A DNA stretch of 64,000 nt from Diphasiastrum complanatum (GCA_029204225.1 CM055100.1:14734719-14798718), one strand, 5' to 3'. Positions 11,291 to 26,399 are shown, counted from the stretch's first letter. The notes: generated from the sequence alone by a model not told the origin. Program-made: numbers and translations.

Positions 11291-12161
11291 GGTTATACAT
11301 GCCTCATAAATTATCTTTACTGGTTGGCAGGGGTCCTCTTCTAGTGAAAAATGTGCTGGGAAGGGCAATAATCCGATACTGGCTACCTACTCTGCTGGGA
11401 AGCACAATACAAGATTGGAACGTTTCCCCATCCAGTCCTACTGTAGCAGCTGAAAGTTGAGGCAGAATTATAAGCATTTGCACATGGAAGACAGATGGAT
11501 ATTTGGTGCAAAGGTTCATCTTCAGATTCCCACTTTGAGAAGATAAGACCAACTGGTTTTTTGAGCAGAATGTCTTCCAAATACATCTCTATGTATCTAG
11601 GCATTTGGCTACAAAATAAGTCTGAAATGGCACTCCTTTAGCTGCAGATACATGTATTGCCAAACTGATCTTGAGGCAGGAAGTTTTGTGAGCATATGGA
11701 AATGATGATGATCATGATCTTGGCAAAAATGATAGATGGCAAGAACTATTAGTAGGAGCTTGGAGCTTCATGTCTGGTGGTAAGAATAAAATTGGTCGAA
11801 AGGTCGCAATATTGTGGTGGTTCTATTACACATGAAAGCATCTTCAGCATGTTGTCATACGAATTGCAAAGTACTTCTGGCTGTAGCATGCAAAGTAAGA
11901 GAGAATTGTACATTGCAGAAATGGTGGTTTGGTTATAGCTAGGGACACTAATTGCATTTTAATCTACTTTCCAAACTCATGAAAGAGATGCTTGAGAGGA
12001 AAGCTAACCGACATGGGTTGGACATAATCTGGAAGGGCAAAGGTCAACTTTTTCACATGGAGTTATGATGCTATGTGGAGATGTTTTGTAGGTTAATCAT
12101 TGTAGAAACCTAAAAGCTTCCACTGGTTAATTTTTTTACTTTATTCATTATATGGTATTCT
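11291..12161. other. No gene seen downstream of the eIF4A-III copy
   Basis: Short frames only. No helicase motif, no repeat, no retroelement signature. Confidence 0.45.
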
Positions 12162-12380
12162 TGTTGAACTTAGGAAGCTATCTTGCTTTGTCTTAATGCA
12201 ATGGTTGGAGATCCAAGAAGCACAAAATTTGCAAAGAAATAATATGAAGCATTAGCCGCAAATAATATTGTGTTTGTTGAACTTGAGATACTAGCTTGCT
12301 ATGTCTTAAAGCAATGATTGAGGATCAAGAAGCACAAGATTTACAAACAAAGAAGTCTGAAGATCTCTTGCTTGCGAGGG
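12162..12380. repeat. 113-bp imperfect tandem duplication
   Basis: TGTTGAACTT starts at 12162 and again at 12275. Each is followed by closely related text (CTTGCTTTGTCTTAATGCAA against CTTGCTATGTCTTAAAGCAA, then GATCCAAGAAGCACAA against GATCAAGAAGCACAAG). Confidence 0.85.
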
Positions 12381-12499
12381 CTCGCTTTTTTTCTTCACAT
12401 AAAAAAGATTACAAATGATTGGGTTCAGACACATTGCTTTTTAAGACAAAAGGTAGATCCAAGTAATCTACTATGATCATCTATAAAAGAGACAAGCAT

Positions 12500-13020
12500 A
12501 TAAACTCATACATTACTCTTGCTATTTGAAAAGTGCACATTTGAACGAAGAAGTTGCAAAACATTAGATATCTTGGAAATAGATCTCGAGAAAGAAAATT
12601 TATGTGCTTTTGCCAAAGCACATGCTTCGCATGCCTTAGCACACTTTGACAATGTCTTTGGCATACCAAGAACCTTCTCCTCCTTGCACATTGACTCCTT
12701 TGCTTTGATAGCTTAGGAGAATCTTGTTCCTCAATGTGAGCAACCTTAAGGTCTTCCTAGACTCATAGATAGCCTTCAATGTGTCCCAAGCATCTTTGGG
12801 AGTCCTATCTCCCTAAGAATCACATTGGACACATTCATATTGATGTAATGAAAGTGCCAATCTAGATCTCTTCTTGAATCTCACATTCTATGGAAGGACT
12901 TAAGGCTCTTCTGCAATCCCCATCAATATATCTATGAGATCTTGAAGTACTCGAATTGATTCCATCCTAACTTTCCAAATGAAATAGTTAGATGAAGTTA
13001 ATCTTTCACTTGCTTCTAAA
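12500..13020 (-). pseudogene. Ty1/copia gag and pre-integrase remnant
   Basis: On the minus strand, 13020-12720 encodes gag pieces (KDAWDTLKAIYESRKTLRLL) with several stops. At 12691-12520 a pre-integrase-like segment follows (GMPKTLSKCAKACEACALAK then AHKFSFSRS), matching the copia pattern in which C-x2-C-x-x-x-K-x-H-K precedes the integrase core. The zinc knuckle and protease that should lie between them are deleted. Confidence 0.7.
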
Positions 13021-13177
13021 AAAAGGAAGGATCCAATTAATGCCATTTTAAAGCAAGAATTGTACACTAAGTACACTCATGTGAGTAATGATCATAAGTG
13101 ATGTTGCTGGTCCTTGCAACCTAATAGTGATGTAGACTTCAATTAGCAAGATCCACAAAGGTCTTGATCACTAAAAA

Positions 13178-14960
<1,783 letters not shown>

Positions 14961-15032
14961 CAAATCGTCCATTTCAAAATGATTACAGTAACAAGGCTCA
15001 GTACACAGAAAGATTTGATTCTCGATTACAGC

Positions 15033-18000
15033 TCAAGTGGGGAGGGCTCGAAGCAAATAAAGTGCCAATTTCCACTCAACCGCTTCTGTTCTGACAACTC
15101 TTTCAAGGAAAGGAACGGCTCCTGCAGCCAAAATAGCAGGATGGTTCTCATCATTCATGCTAAGGCTGTAAAGGATCGACACAGTTGCTGCTCTTGCTGT
15201 GGGGGTTCCTTTGTGGAGTACTTGTACAAGAGGAAAAATACCACCTGAATTAGCAACAGCAGCAGCATAATCCTGGATACCTTCGGTCACCAAATCCCTT
15301 AGCTGTAGCACAGCCCTTTCCTGCACTTCAGCAGAAAGAACACGGATCTCTTCAACCAATCTAGGAATTATATCGTGCACTGTGACCTCAAGGTCCACAG
15401 GAACTTGAATCTCAGTTGCAGATATAGCATTTCGCGACAATCTCAATAGGCATGCTGAAGCCCAGTCCTTCACATGGAGAGGAGTCTCTGCTCTTAAAAT
15501 TCTTTTCAGAACCTCGACTAAGTAGGGAATGTTGAGAAACTTGGCAGTTCCTGGAAATCTGAGCAATTTTTCCAGCAATCTCGATGAAGCACTTACAGCC
15601 AGCCAAGTATCCTGGTTTTTTGGGTCATGTATCTCATCTCCTACTTTTGTGGACACATACATTGTGCAAAAAATCGATCATCATCTATGTTACAAATTAG
15701 CAGAGTAGTCATCATACGGGCAAGGAAACAAAACATACTCCAATCCTATCTAAATGAAGACTTATAAAATAATCCTAAGTTTCTACAACAGAGAAATTAC
15801 CTCCATCCATGTTGACTTCAAAAACCTCCTTGAAAACATGATCTATACCAGTTCTGATAATTTCTAAAGCATGAGCTTCTTTGGTGGCTAAATTTTCCAG
15901 CACCGAAGCTGCCTTTTCTTTCAGGGATGGTGATCCTCTTAACATGATGTCAATGAGAGGCGCTATTCCATCGGCTACAACAATTTTGTCCCTGTAGTAG
16001 CTAACATGTTAGCATCCTGAGCCAATTACAGTTTATACTGCTTACAACAGTAAGCAGCAAGTAAGACAAACATGGCATGGTATAAATACAGAAGAGGACC
16101 TTGGTTCAGCATTTAGGTTTGATATCTCTTCCAGGATCTCTTCAGCCTCATTCTTTGCTTCAGTAGGTGAATTTTGTGACCTCATCATCTCTAAAAGGCC
16201 TGGAACTGCCCCTGCTTGTAACTGGAAAACAACAAATTGAATCCCAAACTCATTGGTTTGAATTTTGCTTCAATGGTTTACAGGAATTCACAGTCCTGTT
16301 CATATAAGCACTTAGTAGAATCTAATAGGCACCATGAATCAACTATAAACAGCAAATGATTTAATTGAAGACCCAGCAAAAAAGAGATTGTTGATTGATA
16401 ATGAACTGACCATAGCTTTTATCTCATCTCCAGTTTGAGATAGCCGCAAAAGTGCTGCAACCACCTGGACGGGACCAAAGCCATGATTAAAGGTTATATG
16501 CTGTTTCAGAGGCTTCTTTGCCAATACTAGATTGCAACGATCCTCCACGTACTAAGACAGACATAAGACAATTAACAATTCAATGTAGACATGACAAAGG
16601 GGGACTAACTAGACATGCTGATTAGAATTCTCCCACAGGTAATTGAAAATATCATAAGACTCAAGTACCTTCTCCTTGACAGTTTGCGGAGCATCCTCGG
16701 CTTTCAATATGGCAACGAGTGCAGGAACTGCACCATGTGCATCAATTGATTTACGCACTTTATGGCTATCACTCAGTCCACAGTCCCGAGATGCTGGAAG
16801 TCAATTATGGGTAGACAGTGAAAGCAATAGAGATTCTTCAATAGAACACTAACTTTCGATATAAAAGGTGGTCTTTATAGTCTATCAGAACCTGCAAACC
16901 AGTCAACAAGCATATAATTCACCTGCAAGCAAGCTTCTCAATCGCAGAAGCTACAGCTTCTGTGGCAGCTTCATCACCACAGCCTAGGAGCCGTACGAGA
17001 TGCGGTATACCTCCAGCTTTAGCCACTGCTTGTCTGTTTTCTTCACTAAATGCAATATCTGATATCGAGTCAGCAGCCCGTCTTGCATATTGAACATCTT
17101 CCAACCCAAGAATCAAGATGAGTCTTGGGATCCCATCCCACCAAGGCATCAAAGTGATTTTACAATCATTTAATGGCCTGCTATTGCCTTTGTCTCCATA
17201 ATCTCTCTCAATCACACCTATTCTTGCTAAAAAATGTTGCCTTATACGTCCTTCTACAGCAAGTTTTGTAGAGTTGTCCAGATCAGGTGATTCATTGCCA
17301 ATCTTAAGACCTAGTAGAAGCTCTCCAGCACCAAAAGTTGAGTCCAAGCGTTGAGGAGGTTGCTCAAGCTTAGTATTCTCAGGGATAGAAGGTGCTTGTT
17401 GAAGGTGTGGCTTGAAAGACCGATATGCTGCAGCTCCTATAAGAGGAACTGGCACCAAACCCTCTTCTAAAACTGCCAGTTTTGTGTCTTCATTTTTTAT
17501 GAGCTCCAACAAAGCATTTCTTGCTTCTTGCCTACTTATTTTTGACACGTTTGTGTCATCTTTGAGCAATTTTGCCTGCAACCATAATAACATCCTTAAT
17601 GCAAGCCTTCAAGAGCAAAAAATGTCATTCTTTAAGACTCCTCAAAAGGAGAATTTTTTTTTGTTGTTTATGCTACTCAGATGCCAGACAGAAATGACGG
17701 TCACCCCCTGAGAAAGACTTTACCCAAATATGATAATAAATACTTACGAGCTTTGGAATTGCACCTGCATCCATCAGCATGCTATGATTAGATTTGCTTA
17801 ATGCTAAGTTAGACAAAACTCCTGCTGCAGCTTCAATCTCCCCTTGCTGAGAAGAATCAAGCATTGTTAGCAGCACCAGCAAGAGCTCAAGTTTTCCAAT
17901 TTTCCTGCTGTAGCTTTCTTCCACCGACAGATTCCAGAGAACACATGTTGCTTGTTCTCTGACCTGGACCAACCAAAAACTGAAGCAATTTATCTTCCCT

Positions 18001-21000
18001 AAGTGGTTCATCATGCTCATAAAGGACATGACAGTGTTACATAGTGAGTGTGAACCCTAATGCAAGAAAAAGAAGCTTGAACTCTGTTTAACACATTCCA
18101 GAAAGCAGAATATACGGATCTCGGTTGTAATAGCAATAATTTGCTAATGAATATTTTCTTTCACCTCTGGAGGGGCGGTTCGACGTGACAAAAGGCCTGC
18201 AATCTCCTCAATTGCTCCAGCGTCAACCACCAAAGAAGTATAAGAGTGTATAGCTGAAATATTACGAAGGAGACCAGCAGCTGCTTCTGATGTTGCTGGT
18301 CTTTTGGATGAAAGAAGGGTCACAACTAAAGTGAGGCAACCTGGAAAACCAACTATCTCATCCACATGTTCCTTTCCTGCAGCTGAATGCCTCCAGAGAG
18401 CCTGAACTGCCTCTTCTCTTTCTTCTGCAGACTTGTCAAGGCCAAGCATTCTAACAAATAGACCAACGTAGCCTTCTTCGAGCCCAATACCAGAAGCCAG
18501 TTGACCTTGAGTTTTGGTAGCAATCGGCTCTTCATAACCTGAAAGAGGTTGCCTAACAGCTTCCTTGGCCTGACAAACAATACAAACAAAAGCAGTTAAA
18601 AACCACGAAGTAAGTACCCCTTCCTTTCTAGGAGTCATTGCTAGCACCCAGAGTTCACTCTTACTGTTCCTCAATGCACATACGCCACAAAAAGCGCATC
18701 ATTTACATGTCCATGTTCCCTCAAGATGGTGAGTTCACAGAGTTGAGAGGGCCTCATTCTCTTTTTCGCACTTCCCAATGAGTTCGATGATTGGATCAAC
18801 ATCATTGGAGGAAGCTCGTTTTGTTGGCTGGTAGGTTGGAGCTAGGGAGTGAGCAAAAAAGTCATTAGGCTGATGGTTGAGAAAAGGAAGAGTCTAAATG
18901 ATCATATGTTGGACAGGTGCCCTACAACTTATACAAAATATGGTGGGGTTCTTGATCATATGAACAAACTTCTGTTTTAAAAGATTGAATTTCAAAGATT
19001 CAAGACGTTTTAGATAAGACCTTATAAAAACAGGAAGAAGACGTCGCGTTACCTAGATTGGCAATCACATACCAGCAATATTTTATGGTTGGGCATTTTG
19101 TTGGATGTTATTTTTTGAGAATATTATTCCATGACGAGCAAGAATGAATATTCACCAAAAGGACTTCATGCAGTATGCCATTACCCATTACAGATCCACA
19201 CCCACAAAATGCTGATACACCTTTCAAAATTGCGTTATTACTTCAAATCAAATGGTTATCAGTTTATTCTCAAGTGAAAGCAAAATAGAAGTTTGTGTGA
19301 CATGGCTGGAAAAGCAACGTCCCAAAGACAGTTTAAAAAAAAATGGACAGAGTTCCAAAGGAAGATCAAATCAAGTGAACTGTTTACACACAATGCTCCC
19401 ATGTTATAAGCACACAGGTCAACACATCTGTGAATATGGCTCACATGTTATAAGCACACAGGTCAATTTCTCAAACAATGGGATGGTCAACCTACTGATG
19501 AGGCCACTTGAGAATCCTTGGAGGTCTTTCCACAAACCTTCATTATAGGAGGAAGCTTGTGCTCTTCATGACGCTATCAAGGATCCTCATGTTCCTCCTT
19601 ATGCTATAAGCATTCCAGTTCCAAATGCTACTTCAGAAAAAACTCAAAGGATAGAAGAAAACAACACTGCATCAATTTGTTAATCCTGGGACTCATACAG
19701 ATTTTTCTTAGATTGTTGCTTTTCCCTTTAGTTCAATGAATTGAAAAAATAATACGACGGACAGTTTGTTGCTCATTGAACTCACTACTACTCATGAAAA
19801 TTAAAAATCTCTCTGCACAAAAGCACCAAGCTATTACTAGTTCAAAAAGAAAAAACAATGTCGTGAGGGACTATGCCAATTTCAAGACAAAGAATAACCT
19901 AAAAAGAAAACGACTAGTAGCACATGTGCCTCAAAGCATGAAAAGTAGCTATCTAGTAAGTTAGTATTGAGTAATTTTTTCTACTACGCCTGCATTGAAT
20001 TGAAAAGTGTTACAAATACTGATTTGACACCTCTGTAAACATGACTAGCAACTACCCTTTGGCACCATTCCATTATTTATGGGCCCAATAACTAAGTTGA
20101 AAACATTAATTGACTGTTATACCTAAAAGGGGGTGTCCTACAACATTTGAATTCCCTACCTCCTTAATTTTTTGTCCTTTAGATTCTTCTAAAAGTCTCT
20201 TAATTGGTATACATAGGAGCTAAAGTCTCATTAGTTACTTGATTGTTAGGATCTTTGAAGGAGATCTGCCTGATCTATCAAAAGCCTATGAATTTCATTG
20301 AGTTTCGTTTGTTGGAGAATGTTATTGTTGCTTTCATGCTTTGATTAAGTTCATGACATTTCCCAAATCCAAAACTTGATCAAAGGTGAATAGTGAGATA
20401 CAGTGCACAGGGGTAGAATTCCAACGAGTCTCAAAAACAGCAATCTTAACAACCATTGAGAAGAAGACCAAAGACAAATATCCATGATGTGTAAACAAAA
20501 AGTCATCAATTTGACGTATGTGCAATCACAGGATATAAAAAGCTTAAATAATTTTTTCTCTAATAGACCAACTACGTGACTATGGGCATTGTTTACATTT
20601 ATTAACAATTTAACCCAATGACATTTCAATTTCAATGGCACAACATGTAGGGAATCCCTTACAGCAACATTTAACAACTTTCCACTGTTGGGCATGAGGC
20701 CCTTCTACAACCAGGAACCAAGCCCACGAAAGCATGGGATGTTCCGTCCAAGCCAGGCTGTTTGACGGTACAATAAATTTTGCAGCCGACCACTTCAATG
20801 TGAACCATATGTCAAAAAGTGTCAATCGGAAAATTTTCAATGGTTGGCACTAAACCTTTGGCGAAATCTGGAAAATAAATTGCATATGCCAGGCTTAAAA
20901 CTCCACTTAAGAGACGTTGTCCCAGTGCACCTGAAAACTCCAGACTCACGAAGAGAACTAAAGAGCTCCACCAATCAAGCCGGCCTAAAACACAATTTGA

Positions 21001-21657
21001 ATCTGACTAATAATTTCAGGATTTTGAAGCCTACTCTGAAGGGGGAAACCTAATGTAAAACCTGGCAGGTTTCAGAGCGTCGTAATGAATTCATTTTGTT
21101 AGGTTGTTCTTGATGGGTTCGGACTTTCATTAAGAAAAAATATAAAATACTACTACGACATTTGGAATTCAAAAGCCCGCATGTATGCTGAATAATTTTG
21201 AATTTTCACCCTTATGAAACAAACAAACAGAACGGGTAAATTTTCGAAACCCTTTCTGCAACAAAAAAGAAACCCATACCAAATGCTGCAAAAGTTCATC
21301 GGTACCAGGAGGCAACGAGTTCCAGGAAGTGTTAACCAAGGGAGGGCCGCTGTCGTCATCTTCATCCAAAGCTCTGACGCACAAGCGTCGTAAGTCATAA
21401 TGCCTGAAACCAGCAGCTAAGAAAGAAACATGCTTCGAAATACCAAAAGAGCTATATAAACTGGCAAACCCTGCCCTGTGAGGATTTAGGCTTTTGCGCA
21501 CCACAACGCTGCCTCGTCGAAATCCCTGCTGCTTCTTCACCTCTGCTCTGTTGCCACCCCAAAACACTGCATCTTGAACACGATTTTGCTGCGACAAGAA
21601 AAAGCGCTCGCCTGCAGCTCGCGAGAATGGAGTTTGTGTGAGAGGAGCAGCAGCCAT
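15033..21657 (-). CDS. ARM-repeat superfamily protein, predicted chloroplast-targeted (9 exons)
   Basis: Exons (minus): 21657-21280, 18569-18165, 17963-17748, 17575-16923, 16771-16669, 16551-16411, 16221-16100, 15991-15801, 15643-15033. All introns are GT-AG and the exons sum to 2820 nt (939 aa), in frame throughout, which strongly supports the model. Two upstream in-frame ATGs (21672, 21663) could add up to 5 residues. Residues ~1-90 are Ser/Arg/Ala-rich with almost no acidic residues, like a plastid transit peptide, followed by the acidic run DEDDDSG. Armadillo helices begin in exon 2 (DAGAIEEIAGLLS; VLWNLS; GVLSNLA; DAGAIPKLAKLL). After a linker with a hydrophobic patch (EGLVPVPLIGAAAYRSF) they continue to the C-terminus (AGGIPHLVRLLG; AGAVPGLLEMM; VADGIAPLIDIML; AAGAVPFLERVV). 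ARM proteins are helical scaffolds that bind other proteins. Large plastid ARM proteins of this layout exist in plants, but the partner is unknown. Intron 1 is 2.7 kb. Confidence 0.9.
18570..21279 (-). other. Intron 1 of the ARM-repeat gene (2.7 kb)
   Basis: Bounded by a GT at 21279-21278 and a pyrimidine-rich TTGTTTGTCAG acceptor before 18569. I see no conserved coding domain, structured RNA or retroelement motif inside; the short frames within it look random. Confidence 0.75.
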
Positions 21658-21721
21658 ATCCATGACTATCATGGATGCTGGTGGATGGCTTTACACTTTG
21701 CTGTGATCTGAGCCCTATTTT

Positions 21722-21731
21722 TTTATATAGA
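21722..21731 (-). promoter_or_regulatory. Possible TATA box of the ARM-repeat gene
   Basis: The minus strand reads CTATATAAAAAAATAGGG here, with the TATATAAAA core about 65 bases before the ATG at 21657. That would place the start of transcription ~35 bases before the ATG. Predicted from sequence only. Confidence 0.5.
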
Positions 21732-21739
21732 CCAACTCA

Positions 21740-22640
21740 CATTCTTTATAAAAAATGTATTGGTGCTATGGAGAAAACTAGTTTAGAGCTTTTCATCTAT
21801 CCACGTGTGAATAGGGTTTTGACCAACCAGGTGCGTTTGAGGGACACATGTCTTTCATTTTATCCCATAAAACTAATGTCATTTTAATTGAAACGTTACC
21901 ATGAGTGTTCATGAATTTTGCAAAGCATAACCTTCAAGATGAAAAGCGTGACAAGTTAGGGTTTCTCTGAGATTAGGGTTCGAGGGAGGAGAAATAGCAA
22001 TAATAATCACTTGTTTACAATTGTTGCCTTGCACCAATAGCAAAGTTTGTTGAATGGTGAGCCTATCGATGTGGTGAAATCTGGATAGTCTGGGTGATTG
22101 AAATCTAATGGTCATTTTTTCTTTAAATATGTGTGAGTTTGCATCAAGGACACCTGTATTAACTCTCTTTAAGCACATGTGACAATCTTTCGGCTCGATC
22201 CAAGGGGGTCACCCCTATAGTATTGGTTGGCGAGATTGATATACTTTTCATTAACAGGTTGAACAATCCAATGCTAGAACTGTCAACATCGCCTTGACAT
22301 CCAGGCCATAAAATGTCTCACACCCAAGTTTTAATGTCGTAAAGCCATTCCCCAATGTCATCAACTGGAGAGTTGATGGCAAGGTTCATATTGGGCCAAC
22401 TGCTAAACTTGTTCCGGTTGAAGCACTTCGATTCGTTCACTTTCATCAGAGAGCAGGCTGAACGATGTAGACAAAGTCCATTGGAGGTGCGGCTTGGTCA
22501 TCAGAAGCAAATGCTTGGTATGCTTATTGAAGTCCAACTTGCTTTCATCCACAATTACTTGAGATTGAAAGGTTTCCTTGCTCTACGATCCTCTGGCAGT
22601 GCTTGTCCAGGATTGCACAAATGATTTTAACCATATGACA
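21740..22640. other. Intergenic; no gene I can support
   Basis: An 89-codon plus-strand frame at 22355-22624 has a faint gypsy-integrase flavour (FIREQAERCRQSPLEVRLGH), but no catalytic residues are in place. Nothing firm. Confidence 0.4.
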
Positions 22641-23585
22641 AGATTGCTTCATAAGCTCTTGCAGACAAAGATGACTTGTACACACAAAAGTTCATTTTTA
22701 GCTTTAGTTGGCATTTTGGAGAATATGACTAGTTTAGGTCAAGTTTTGGATAAGCTAGGCCAAATTACTCTAGAGAGAGAAGAGAGAGTCATCATTTTCA
22801 GCTATAAATAATAGGGGACTCTATACTAGAATAGCAAAACCTAACAGGTATTCCACTTTTGGAAGCCTTGAAAGCAATATTATCATCTCATCTTTGGTTC
22901 TCTTCTACATTTGTTTTGATCAAATCTCTTCTTACTTTGTGTTGTGGTTGGATTATGTGATCAAAAATCATTTTTAGATCATTTACATTCAAGGATAGAG
23001 GTCAAGTACTTTTTGACGTGATTCATCAACACAAGCTCTTTATTTGTAAGAGATATTGTTTACATTCAAAATATATTGTTTCTAGTTTCTAATTGACAAT
23101 CTCCACTAGTGAGTGAGCGATGCTCCCCATGTGGGTGAACAAATCTCCCACGTTTATGAACAATCTCCTTTTTGGATGAAAAAATTTCATTTGTGGATGA
23201 GTTTTGCTCTCCCTGGAATAAGAAATCTCCCTATATGGATGAGCACTAAGATTGTCAATTATTTTGCATATAGTTTATGCTGGAAAGGTTCTAACCTATT
23301 CAAGAGTGTGTGTCGTCAATTTTTTAGATCTTAGGTTCAATATGATGTGTTTGATCATGCGTTGATCAAAATATTCATAAAAAAATTACATCTCATTTGA
23401 CTAGTTTGAAGAGAGATAATATTGCAAGGCTCTAAATCTTTGTGATTTTATTATTCCTTCATCTGTTGAGAGGTGCGTGAGTGCTTAGTGCACTAGAACA
23501 GGTTCAAAGAGGAGGAGTAATCATTTTCCATGATGGATATTAATAGTGGGATCATGTTGGAAAGTAATGATAGGCTCAACTTCCT
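22641..23585 (+). mobile_element. Probable copia LTR / leader remnant
   Basis: TATAAATA lies at 22803-22810, and the text that follows (TTGAAAGCAAT..., TACATTTGTTTTGAT) resembles 46100-46150, downstream of the TATA of the copia LTR-like region at 45.4-46.7 kb. A copia coding fragment follows at 23586. Edges are not resolved. Confidence 0.4.
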
Positions 23586-23985
23586 TTAGAAACAAGGAAA
23601 AAGGAAGATGCCACTTCTTTCAAAGGCATCTTTGTTGGTTATAGTGAAAGTAAGAAAGCTTATAGGATATATGATCCTATTACAAAAAAAGTTGTTGCTA
23701 GTAGAGATGTACTTTTTGATGAATCTCTCCAAGCCAAAGGAAAGGTGACTTCCAACAACACTCAACTTGTCAAAGATCATGCTATGGCCGAGGAGGAGCT
23801 TCATGGTGTGGAAGAAAGACCTTTGGTGTCTCAATACCAAGCAAGGTATGACAAAAGGGCCAAGAGAGCACACCACATCATCAAGATGAATGTCACTAAT
23901 GAACTTCTTAAGGAAATTAGTAAGTGCACTTCTTCAAGTAAAGCATGGAATTTATTGAAGAAGGTGTATTAAGTCCACATCTTGT
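23586..23985 (+). pseudogene. Chimeric copia fragment: integrase C-terminus joined in frame to gag
   Basis: Positions 23586-23808 are almost identical to 43480-43698 of the copia polyprotein (KGIFVGYSESKKAYRIYDPI, then VTSNNTQLVKDHAMAEEELH). At ~23808 the text switches, in the same frame, to gag (QARYDKRAKRAHHIIKMNVT, then SSSKAWNLLKKVY), ending at a stop. Integrase followed by gag is the reverse of the normal order, so this is a recombination or deletion junction between two copies. Confidence 0.8.
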
Positions 23986-24231
23986 TAGCTTTATGAAGAT
24001 CTAGTGCAGTATGCATATCACAACCACAGTCACCATAGCTCAAGCACCTCAAGCTCTCAAAGATGGCACAGCAAAATCTATTGAATAATTTGAAAACACT
24101 ATACATATAGCAAGAGCCCCAAACTGCATGGGCTCGACAAGTGCAATTAACTAAATTAGCACCTGTCCCAACTGACTAGGTCCAATATGGGCCTTAATAA
24201 CTGACGAACCCAAGACATGCCCATGAGAAAA

Positions 24232-24243
24232 GCTCTGATATCA
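24232..24243 (-). other. Primer-binding site, one base off consensus
   Basis: The minus strand reads TGATATCAGAGC against TGGTATCAGAGC. It lies directly inside the LTR that starts at 24244. Confidence 0.75.
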
Positions 24244-24892
24244 TGTGAAGAATTTCAGATCAATGATGATCCAATCCATAAAAAGATCTTGGGTTACAAA
24301 AGAAGCTACTCTACCAATCTCACCAATGTAAAAAAATCGGCATCTACACAAAATGAGATGCAAACTCTAATAGAACTTTATCAAACATGAATCAAAAGAT
24401 AAAGTGCTATTGTTGTTCATACAAAACCAGCAAGCTACTGTATTTCACACGTGTGGATCCAAAAATAACAAATATATAGATCATTCTACACATAGAATTG
24501 CATGCAATCACAAGTATAGTGCAACAATGGATAGTAGAATCCAAGAGAACCATGTATAAGCATGAAATGAGATAGGGAAGAGAGAAGACATGTCTCTCCA
24601 CGAGTTACATCATATTATAACAGGTCCAAACTCTATTTGGCAACTTGGCTTTCCCACCAAAATGTAAACCCTACTATTTTTTTGGGTCTAAATTCAAAGT
24701 ACCCAACATTCAAATTTGAATCTACTCAAACTCGACTTCTAACTTTCCCACACTTTCAAAAGGTGTTTATTCAAATGAAATTTAGACTAATGAACTTTAA
24801 AAAGTCAAACTCTAAGTCTAAAACAAAGTTGGCCTCAATTTGCCAAATATATAAATGTAGCAAATATGATCAAACTAGTTGAATCTTTCACA
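24244..24892 (-). mobile_element. Copia-type LTR (649 bp) with PBS
   Basis: The ends are inverted TGTGAAGA / TCTTTCACA (TG...CA) and a PBS lies directly inside, so this is the 5' LTR of a minus-strand element whose body is gone. It contains CACACGTGTG at 24446-24455, a 10-bp palindrome with a G-box core that also recurs in the LTR-like region at 45.8-46.2 kb. Confidence 0.75.
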
Positions 24893-24959
24893 GTTGCCAA
24901 GTCTAGCCAGGAGGGAGACCTCCACGAGAGAGAAGACAAAACCTAATAGGTTTCAGGTA

Positions 24960-26110
24960 AACCTCGTGCTCATGAGCAACATCATTTCATCTACTAAACC
25001 CTTTGCTTTGAGGAGGGCAAGGTTCAAGAGATGGCAAAAAGCAATACAAGAGGATATTGATTCCAACAAACACCATGACGCTTGGGAGATATTGGATCTT
25101 CCAAAGGGCAAGATACCCATTGGCAACAAATGGGTATACAAGACAAAGTACAATGCCAATTGAACCATTGCAAAACATAGGACAAGGCTTGTACTGAAGG
25201 GCTATGCGCAGAATAAGGGCATTGACTTTGAAAAGACCTTCGTTCCTGTGGCCAAGTGGAACACACTTCACATGGTGATTTTTTTAGTGGCATTCTTCGG
25301 AGAATCTACATAAAATGGACATAAACTTTGCTTTTATGAATGGTAAGCTTGATTTTGTGATATAGGGCATGGAAGAAAAAGTATGCAAGTTGAAGAAAGC
25401 CTTGTATGTATTGAAGCAAGCACCACGTGCTTGGTGTAGCCACTTTGATAAGCATCTCCTATCTAGAGGTTTGAAATGCACTTCTTCATATTTCAATCTT
25501 TACTACTTTTCTCATGGATCTAGCATCACACTGATTGTATTGTAAAGTAGACGACCTCATAATCATAAGTAATGATGACAATTTGATGTAAAAGGGACAC
25601 TAACGGATTGTTATATGAGAGGCAACAACCTTTACCAGTTTTATAGGGCTTTGTTGATTCGTATTGGGCAGGCTGTGTAGACGACAAAAATTCACCACAG
25701 GGTATGTATTTTATGTTGGTAATGGTGTATTTTATTGGTCCAGTAAAAAGCATGACACAAATTGCTCTTTCTACCACATAAGTACAGTACAAAGCCCTAT
25801 TTTTAGCTACATAGGAGGCAATTTGGTTGAGGATAATGATGGAAGACATTCGAATCCCACTGAGTAAGCCTATTGTGATCAAATGTGATAGCTAAACTGC
25901 TATTCAACTGGCCAAAAATCTTGTATTTCACGCACGAAGCACATAAAGATTAAATATCATTTCATTAGAGAGAAACTTTTATCGAATGAAATACATGTAG
26001 TGAATTGTACAATAGAGGATCAACTAGTAGACATAACTACTAAAGCTTTAAGTATTGATAAATTTGAGTTGTTTCGAGAAAAGCTCTTTGTAAGAAAAAT
26101 AAACTAGGGC
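24960..26110 (+). pseudogene. Ty1/copia reverse transcriptase - RNase H remnant
   Basis: RT start: WQKAIQEDIDSNKHHDAWEI and GNKWVYKTKYN. Then KGYAQNKGIDFEKTFVPVAK, KLKKALYVLKQAPRAWCSHF, and a badly eroded palm without a clean YVDD. After 25640, RNase H debris continues to a C-terminal piece with ISRTKHIKIKYHFIREKLLS and ALSIDKFELFREKLF. Many stops and shifts. The element has no recognisable gag or integrase attached: the LTR at 24244-24892 is minus strand and belongs to something else. Confidence 0.85.
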
Positions 26111-26312
26111 TTAAGAGAGAGTTTCAGATTAAATAAGCCCAAGGTTTTTTTACGGTTTGATGGCTATTTCTTATTTTAGCAATGTTTTCAAATTTTTCTG
26201 TTTATGTGACAATGTGCATGAGTTCCATTTGACAACACATACTGAGTAGAGTCGAGACATGCATCCCATAACGGGGGCCGTATTTCCATGCAACGACACT
26301 CCCCTAAAAGTA

Positions 26313-26315
<3 letters not shown>

Positions 26316-26396
<81 letters not shown>
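26316..26396. repeat. (TA)n microsatellite, ~81 bp, interrupting copia gag
   Basis: Pure TA repeat flanked by GAC on the left and GTC on the right, so the whole is one long palindrome. Minus-strand gag sequence runs up to its right edge and stops there. Confidence 0.95.

Positions 26397-26399
<3 letters not shown>

Noticed and set aside
22355-22811. Possible gypsy integrase remnant
   Set aside because: Only a faint likeness (FIREQAERCRQSPLEV). The catalytic D, D and E are absent and the frame is short.
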